Assembly: GCA_001920085.1 (NCBI GenBank)
Contig: MNJC01000120.1
Span: 1 to 10,166, forward strand
Source: Actinobacteria bacterium 13_1_20CM_4_69_9
Lineage (GTDB): Bacteria; Actinomycetota; Thermoleophilia; Gaiellales; Gaiellaceae
Reading direction: 5' to 3'
Length of the DNA: 10,166 bases
Every line of letters starts with the position of its first letter. The stretch's first letter is position 1. The translations under genes and the position numbers were made by a program. Positions 5,986 to 10,166 of this stretch are shown here, one piece after another. Below the pieces are notes generated by a model. That model had not been told where the DNA came from. It did not search any database and was given only the letters and a program-made list of their open reading frames with translations.

Positions 5986-6756
5986 TTATTCATCCGGATG
6001 GATGTCTGCGACCTGCGTTCCCTCGAGCCACTCGAGCGTCAGCACACGGGTGCGCGTGTATGTCCAGTAGACCCGCGGCACGCGCACGTGCGGATGCCCG
6101 GCGAAGTTGCGGTGGAAGGTATCGGCGTTGCGCGCTTCGAGCCGGTAGTCGAGCTCCTGGCGGATCTGCCGCGCGAACTCGTCGACGAGGAGGCGCGCGT
6201 CGATGAAGTCGAGCGCGCGCACGCGCTCCTTCGCGATGCGCGCGGCCTGGTAGAGGAGCGCGAGGTCGGCCTCGATCTGGCGCGGCGCGCCGGGACGCTG
6301 GACCTTGACGGCGACACGGCGCCCGTTCGGCAGCGTCGCGCGGTGCACCTGGCCGATCGACGCCGCCGCGACGGGCCGTTCCTCGAACTCGGTGAACAGC
6401 TGCTCGATCGTCAGGCCGAGCTCCTCCTCGACGACCTTCTCGATGTCCGCGAGCGGAACCGGGCGGACGTCGTCCTGCAGGCCGCGGAGCTCGGCGATGA
6501 TGTCCGGCGGCAGGACGTCGGGACGCGTCGAGAGCAGCTGCCCGAACTTCACGAACGTCGGGCCGAGCTCGTCGAGCATCTCGCGGAGATGCTGTCCGCG
6601 TTGCGAAGGCTGGCCGTCGACCTCGAGGCGCGGTCCGCGGCGCGGGAAGAGGTCGGTCAGCCGGTGGGTGTCGAACCAGTAGCCGAAGCCGTGGCGGACG
6701 GCGACCTGCGCGATCTCCGAGAGACGCCCGAGGTTCCGCGTGGCGGGTTGGGCCAT
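5986..6756 (-). CDS. ABC1/UbiB kinase, N-terminal fragment (N-lobe)
   Basis: 256 residues if translation stops at the TAA. ELGPTFVKFGQLLSTRPD at 63-80 carries the KxGQ segment (Lys70, Gln73), characteristic of ABC1 proteins, which covers the active site. AAASIGQVHRA at 130-140 replaces the usual Gly-rich loop, RVAVKVQRPG at 147-156 contains the ATP-site Lys151, and QELDYRLEARNA at 200-211 matches the ExD motif. It lacks the catalytic loop and would be an inactive half-kinase by itself. The ATG at 6754-6756 gives a family-like N-terminus; the nearest ribosome-site candidate (AGG) is farther upstream than usual. The frame runs open upstream, but that part is antisense-like noise overlapping the DUF2156 gene. 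Confidence 0.75.
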   Translation of the reverse strand: MAQPATRNLGRLSEIAQVAVRHGFGYWFDTHRLTDLFPRRGPRLEVDGQPSQRGQHLREMLDELGPTFVKFGQLLSTRPDVLPPDIIAELRGLQDDVRPVPLADIEKVVEEELGLTIEQLFTEFEERPVAAASIGQVHRATLPNGRRVAVKVQRPGAPRQIEADLALLYQAARIAKERVRALDFIDARLLVDEFARQIRQELDYRLEARNADTFHRNFAGHPHVRVPRVYWTYTRTRVLTLEWLEGTQVADIHPDE

Positions 6757-6782
6757 GGGCTCAGTGTTGCACCTGGACGGGG

Positions 6783-8330
6783 CTACACCTCCACGGCCGA
6801 GCGGCGCGCCCACGGGCCGGGCGGCGTGAGCAGCGACTCGACCCAGAGATAGGCGACGGCCACGAGCGGCAGGTCGGTGAGCCGTTCGACGCACACGTAC
6901 CGTGGGCGCCACTCCGGGGAGAACTTCCGGCTGAAGCGGAGCAGGCGCTCGAGCTGGAAGACGCGGTCGCCGGCGCGCAGGACGCCACGCGCCGCGTTCT
7001 GGAGGCGCCCTTCGGGATCCGCGAGCAGGTCGGCGAAGACGCAGAAGTTGAGCGAGAGCTCGTCCGCGCGTTCGTCGCGGGCCCACGCGAGCGTCTCGAC
7101 GATGAGGTACTCCATCAACCCGTTCGGCGTTGCGGGATCGCGGCGCATCGCCCCGAGCGAATAGCCGTGCGCGCTCGGGACGAGGTGAAGGAAGCCGCCG
7201 ATCGTCGCGCCTTGGCGCGCGATGGCAAAGACCGTCTCAGGCTCGCGGAAGGGGTCGTCCATCGCCATCGAGAAGCCCCGCTCGGCGTTCGCACCGCGCC
7301 AGACGTCCGACACGCGCTGCAGCTCGGCACGCAGGTCCGCATCGATGTCCGCCGCCGAGATCGCCTCGTACGAGTAGCCGGCACGCTCGAGCCGCGCGAC
7401 GGATTGGCGCACCTTGCGGACGGCGCGTCCCTCGAGCGAGAACGCCGACGGACGAACGACTGCCTCGTCCCCGAGCTTGATCGGGCGGAGGCCGGTCGCT
7501 TTTGCCAGCGGCAGGAGATCGGCGTGGACCCCGAGCAGTGCCAGTCGCCAGCCACGTGCGTGACAGACACGCCGGAACTCGGCGAGCAGGTCGCCGAACT
7601 CCTCCCGTGCGCCGATCGGGCCCCCGCTGACGAGCGCGACGCCGGCGACGACCTTGTAGGCGAGAAAGCTGTCACGCGTGGCGGAGAAGAAGTAGTTCTT
7701 GTCCCGACGGAGGCTGAAGAAGGCAAGGCTGTCCTCGCCGTGGTTTCGCACGAGCTGCCCGGCGGCGCGGCGCTCCTCCGCAGACTGGCGAATGCGGTCG
7801 GAGACGGGTCGCAGCCAGAGGTAGAGAGCGCGCGTGCTGATCACCAGCGTCAGACCGAGGAGCGCGTCCTGCCAGCGGTCGCCCTCATAGCCGCGTATCT
7901 CCACGGCCGCTGCCAGCGCCGCGAGGGCACCCAGCGCGGCGGCGGTCGCGAGGAGCGGCCGCACCGAGCTCGGGTCGCCCGGGATGTCGAAGCGCTTGCG
8001 GAAGCGCACGAGCGCGACGAGCAGGATCAAGCCGAGCGTCGCCTCCTCGACGTCGAGACCCTTCGCGAGATGGGCGAGCGAGATGCCGATGACGAGCACG
8101 ACGGCGAGCTGCCATGCGCGCCGGCGGCGGCGCGCGAGCAGCCGCGAGAGCCAGACGAGGCCGAGCCCGAACGACAGGGCCAGGACGCGCGCCGCGCCGG
8201 GGACGCCCGGCGGCAGCACGCCGTGCACGAAGTCGTAGCGGTTCGCGAACTCCGGTGTCAGCGCCGAGGCGACGCCGACGAGACCGACGATCGCGGCGGC
8301 AGCACCCAGCAGCTGTTCGCCGCGCGGCAC
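6783..8330 (-). CDS. DUF2156 / phosphatidylglycerol lysyltransferase-like membrane protein
   Basis: 515-residue protein with an N-terminal membrane part and a C-terminal DUF2156 (LPG-synthase C-type, tandem GNAT-like) domain. About six hydrophobic spans occur near 7-24, 45-65, 73-90, 96-110, 125-143 and 155-173, fewer than the full MprF flippase. The soluble domain runs from about 195 to 500 and opens with DSLAFFSLRRDKNYFF (200-215); further family segments are VSGGPIG, ELSLNFCVFADLL and RPRYVCVERL near the end. Relatives transfer aminoacyl groups from tRNA to phosphatidylglycerol or another acceptor; substrate and activity here are unknown. The GTG at 8328-8330 is chosen as the first in-frame start after a GGGAGG at 8343-8348 (spacer about 12, slightly long). 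The open frame extends upstream only into the phasin-like gene antisense-like sequence. It is followed 26 bp later by the UbiB-like gene. Confidence 0.85.
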   Translation of the reverse strand: MPRGEQLLGAAAAIVGLVGVASALTPEFANRYDFVHGVLPPGVPGAARVLALSFGLGLVWLSRLLARRRRRAWQLAVVLVIGISLAHLAKGLDVEEATLGLILLVALVRFRKRFDIPGDPSSVRPLLATAAALGALAALAAAVEIRGYEGDRWQDALLGLTLVISTRALYLWLRPVSDRIRQSAEERRAAGQLVRNHGEDSLAFFSLRRDKNYFFSATRDSFLAYKVVAGVALVSGGPIGAREEFGDLLAEFRRVCHARGWRLALLGVHADLLPLAKATGLRPIKLGDEAVVRPSAFSLEGRAVRKVRQSVARLERAGYSYEAISAADIDADLRAELQRVSDVWRGANAERGFSMAMDDPFREPETVFAIARQGATIGGFLHLVPSAHGYSLGAMRRDPATPNGLMEYLIVETLAWARDERADELSLNFCVFADLLADPEGRLQNAARGVLRAGDRVFQLERLLRFSRKFSPEWRPRYVCVERLTDLPLVAVAYLWVESLLTPPGPWARRSAVEV

Positions 8331-8373
8331 GCCTGCACGGTACCTCCCGGAACGGCCGGGGCCCGAAGGGAGC

Positions 8374-8391
8374 CGTCTCCTGCCTGGCACG
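8374..8391. repeat. Intergenic 18-bp element, copy 2
   Basis: CGTCTCCTGCCTGGCACG, 17 of 18 bases identical to 2951-2968; the mismatch breaks the outer pair of the palindrome seen in copy 1. It lies in the 70-bp gap between the phasin-like and DUF2156 genes, on the plus strand in the same orientation as copy 1. The rest of this gap (8331-8400) holds GC-rich complementary stretches (ACGGC near 8373-8377 with GCCGT near 8353-8357 on the minus strand) but no T-run to make a terminator convincing. Confidence 0.55.
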
Positions 8392-8400
8392 AAAAAGGGA

Positions 8401-8739
8401 CTAATCCGTCGGGATGTTGCGGAGTGGCTGCGGCTGCGTCTCGACGAGGCGGATGCGGTGCTCGAGCTGGGCGACGCGGAGCTCGAGCTCGTCCCACTCG
8501 TCGCGCGTGACGAGACCGAGCTCGCGAAGCACGCCGTTGGCCGTCGCACCTGCCTTCTCGCCGACGCGCATGGCGTCGCCGCGCCAGCGCATCGTCGCCT
8601 CGTCGATCCAACGCCGCACCTCGTCGCGGCTCATCCCACCCTTCGCCGCAAGCGCGTCTGCGAGCTCGTCCGCACGCTCCGCCGTCAGCGCGACCGCGCC
8701 GACGAGCGCGAGCAAGAGCCGCCTAACGGGCTCGTCCAT
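8401..8739 (-). CDS. Small phasin-like helical protein
   Basis: 112 residues, almost wholly alpha-helical. The N-terminus (MDEPVRRLLLALVGAVALTAERADELADALAAKG) is an amphipathic/hydrophobic helix followed by an acidic helix; a central segment (about 36-55, MSRDEVRRWIDEATMRW) resembles short proteins annotated as phasin or polyhydroxyalkanoate synthesis regulator; the end (about 77-102, VTRDEWDELELRVAQLEHRIRLVE) is a coiled coil that could oligomerise. Function uncertain; no PHA synthase gene is visible. The ATG at 8737-8739 is preferred since homolog-like sequence starts there; a GTG at 8788-8790 would add 17 polar residues. Either start overlaps the 3' end of secDF (17 or 68 bp), so the genes are likely co-transcribed. 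Confidence 0.7.
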   Translation of the reverse strand: MDEPVRRLLLALVGAVALTAERADELADALAAKGGMSRDEVRRWIDEATMRWRGDAMRVGEKAGATANGVLRELGLVTRDEWDELELRVAQLEHRIRLVETQPQPLRNIPTD

Positions 8740-10166
8740 GAGGCCGTGCGCGCCGTCTTTGCCGACGCCGCTCTCGCTTCGCCGCGACACCGGCTGCGCT
8801 GCCGTCGCTGCCGTCGCCGCCGTCCACGGTCGCGACCGGCGCGAGGTCTTGCACCGGCTCCGCGGCGGCCGCCTCTTCCGCCTCCTCGAAGGCCTCCTCG
8901 AGGCCGGCCTTCGTCACCGTCACGTCCTTGCGGCGCGCGAACTCGGGCTCGCGCTCCTTCCAGATCGTCAGCAGCGGCGCGGCGATGAAGATGGACGAGT
9001 AAGCACCGGACGCGATCCCGACCATCAGCGCGAACGCGAAGTCCTTCAGCGTCGCGCCACCGAAGAGGAAGAGCGCGAGCACGGGCAGCAGCGTGATGAA
9101 CGACGTCGCCAGGGAGCGGCGGATCGTCTCCCAGAGCGAGACGTTGGCGATCGTCGCGAACGACGAGCGCCGCATCAGCGGGATGTTCTCCCGAATACGG
9201 TCGAAGATGATGATCGTGTCGTAGATCGAGTAGCCGAGCACGGTCAGGATCGCAGCCACCGTCGAGCTCGTCACCTCGCGCCCGACGAGCGCATAGATGC
9301 CGATGCAGATCAGGACGTCGTGCAGCATCGCGAGGATGACCGGCACGGCGAACTTCAGGTCGAACCTGATCGTGATGTAGAGGACGACCAGGAAGAGCGA
9401 GAAGAGGACCGCGATGATCGCCGACTTCGCGATCTGCCGGCCGAAGCTCGACGACACGGTCGTCGCACCCGGCGCGGTTGTCTGTAACCGATCCTCGAGC
9501 GCCGTCGTGACCTGCGTCAACTTGTCGCCGCTGAGCGCCTTCGTCCGGATCTGGAAGCTCTTGTACGCGCTGTTCGTGGACGAGCCACGGCCCTGGATGA
9601 CGGCGTCGCCGAACCCCTGCGCGGACATCACCTGGCGCACATCGCCCGTCGTGTGCGCAACCGGCGTCTTGAACGAGAGCTGTGTGCCGCCCTTGAAGTC
9701 GATGCCGAGGTTCAGCCCGCGCACACCGAGCGCGGCGATTCCGAGCACGATCACCAGGCCCGAGATCGCGAACCAGAGATAGCGCTTCCCCATGTAGTCG
9801 ATCTGCAGCCACTTCCAGCCCTGTTGGCCCTGCGCGCCCATGAAGCGGGGCTTGTTGAACCACGAGAAGCCCGCGAGCAGCCCGAGCATCGCCCGCGTCG
9901 CCGCGACGGCCGTGACGAGCGAGATCACGGTCCCGATCAGCAGCATCAGCGCGAAGCCCTTCACCTGTGCGGTCGCGACCGCGAACAGCACGAGCGCCGT
10001 GATCGCCGTGACGACGTTCGCGTCGAGAATCGTGTGGAAGCCCTTCGAGTAGCCGGTGGAGATCGCCGCGCGCACGGACTTCCCGGCGCGCACTTCTTCC
10101 TTGATGCGTTCGAAGACAACGACGTTCGCGTCGGCGGCGACTCCAATCGTGAGGATCAGTCCCGCG
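8723..10166 (-). CDS. secDF: Protein translocase subunit SecDF (SecD-SecF fusion), C-terminal part (cut by window edge)
   Basis: Inner-membrane motor that uses the proton gradient to pull secreted proteins through SecYEG. 480 residues are visible. Residues 1-95 are the end of SecD (VAADANVVVFERIKEE at 9-24, then two membrane spans); a 25-30 residue linker (WFNKPRF...GQQGWKW) leads without a stop into a complete SecF: first span about 129-147, DFKGGT at 156-161, a periplasmic P1-like domain, then five spans including GYSIYDTIIIFDRIREN at 311-327. The tail (419-480) is acidic (EEAFEEAEEAAAAEP), then GGDGSDGS, then very Arg-rich (KRERRRQRRR). secD and secF are separate in E. coli and fused in Bacillus. 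The start lies beyond the right edge. The 3' end overlaps the phasin-like gene. Confidence 0.95.
   Translation of the reverse strand, partial: AGLILTIGVAADANVVVFERIKEEVRAGKSVRAAISTGYSKGFHTILDANVVTAITALVLFAVATAQVKGFALMLLIGTVISLVTAVAATRAMLGLLAGFSWFNKPRFMGAQGQQGWKWLQIDYMGKRYLWFAISGLVIVLGIAALGVRGLNLGIDFKGGTQLSFKTPVAHTTGDVRQVMSAQGFGDAVIQGRGSSTNSAYKSFQIRTKALSGDKLTQVTTALEDRLQTTAPGATTVSSSFGRQIAKSAIIAVLFSLFLVVLYITIRFDLKFAVPVILAMLHDVLICIGIYALVGREVTSSTVAAILTVLGYSIYDTIIIFDRIRENIPLMRRSSFATIANVSLWETIRRSLATSFITLLPVLALFLFGGATLKDFAFALMVGIASGAYSSIFIAAPLLTIWKEREPEFARRKDVTVTKAGLEEAFEEAEEAAAAEPVQDLAPVATVDGGDGSDGSAAGVAAKRERRRQRRRARPHGRAR

Larger units (their letters stand above)
5089..6756 (-). pseudogene. ABC1/UbiB-family atypical kinase gene interrupted by an in-frame stop
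   Basis: Reads as one UbiB/ABC1 (AarF) protein of about 555 codons, the usual family length, apart from a single TAA at 5986-5988 (codon 257). Both sides are in the same frame, so this is a nonsense codon, not a frameshift. Upstream are the ABC1-specific KxGQ motif, the Ala-rich loop and the ATP lysine; downstream are the catalytic loop, the metal-binding DFG and two C-terminal membrane spans. Codons right after the TAA (SVEDRRDLAYLMAE) continue family-like sequence, so the stop breaks an otherwise intact protein. A CAA>TAA change would explain it. A sequencing or assembly error, a recent pseudogene, a split protein or readthrough are all possible. Family roles: quinone or lipid homeostasis; actual substrate unknown. 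Starts 26 bp after the DUF2156 gene. Confidence 0.8.

Noticed and set aside
5950..5990. Frameshift as the explanation for the split kinase
   Set aside because: Both parts lie in the same reading frame; only a TAA interrupts them, so a nonsense codon and not an indel.
4927..6852. Long plus-strand open frame of 641 codons
   Set aside because: It is antisense to the UbiB-like and regulator genes, has low-complexity Arg/Glu/Leu-rich translation and no recognisable domain; typical GC-bias shadow.
6757..7086. Longer N-terminus for the UbiB-like protein
   Set aside because: The open frame continues upstream, but its translation is Arg/Pro/Ala-rich and lies within the DUF2156 coding region in another frame; family-like sequence starts at the ATG at 6756.
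8341..8400. Rho-independent terminator after the phasin-like gene
   Set aside because: There are GC-rich complementary stretches but no T-run after the stem on the minus strand; the run of T at 8392-8396 precedes it.
7167..8510. Plus-strand open frame of 447 codons
   Set aside because: Antisense to the DUF2156 gene; no motif and biased composition.

Overview
The window is GC-rich, uses GTG as well as ATG starts, and shows the third-position G/C bias that produces many long antisense open frames. Protein content fits a high-GC actinobacterium, possibly a deep-branching class such as Thermoleophilia. The placement is inferred from protein style (RsmH with a CxC...CxC tail, MraZ, a SecD-SecF fusion, a DUF2156 membrane protein) and not from any marker that can be searched here.

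Layout, left to right. (1) Positions 1-2031, minus strand: the start of a division and cell wall (dcw) cluster, transcribed mraZ > rsmH > ftsL-like > ftsI/pbpB, with ftsI running off the left edge. The genes overlap or abut, and a ladder of GTGG repeats with 10-bp spacing lies just upstream of mraZ and looks like a MraZ operator. (2) 2120-2935, minus: a PfkB-family sugar/nucleoside kinase. (3) 2976-3997, plus: an ECF-type sigma factor whose stop overlaps the start of an O6-alkylguanine-DNA alkyltransferase gene (ATGA). These are the only plus-strand genes. (4) 3994-4977, minus: a small cupin and, upstream of it, an OmpR-type regulator whose receiver lacks the phosphorylatable aspartate. The cupin stop overlaps the alkyltransferase stop tail to tail. 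(5) 5089-8739, minus: a phasin-like small protein, a DUF2156/LPG-synthase-like membrane protein, and an ABC1/UbiB-family kinase interrupted by an in-frame TAA between its N-lobe and its catalytic loop. (6) 8723-10166, minus: the C-terminal part of a fused SecDF preprotein translocase subunit, running off the right edge.

How they may work together: the left block builds the septum (MraZ regulator, RsmH 16S rRNA methylase, FtsL-like scaffold, FtsI transpeptidase). The sigma-alkyltransferase pair looks like a self-contained alkylation-repair transcription unit. The right block is largely membrane-associated (SecDF, DUF2156, UbiB-like). The observations most worth a second look are the interrupted kinase, the sigma/alkyltransferase pair, the receiver without its Asp, the MraZ box ladder, an inverted repeat before the regulator, and an 18-bp element shared by two intergenic gaps. 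I did not find a clearly novel multi-gene system. No RNA genes, CRISPR arrays, insertion sequences or integration sites were seen, and there is no gene-free stretch over 300 bases.
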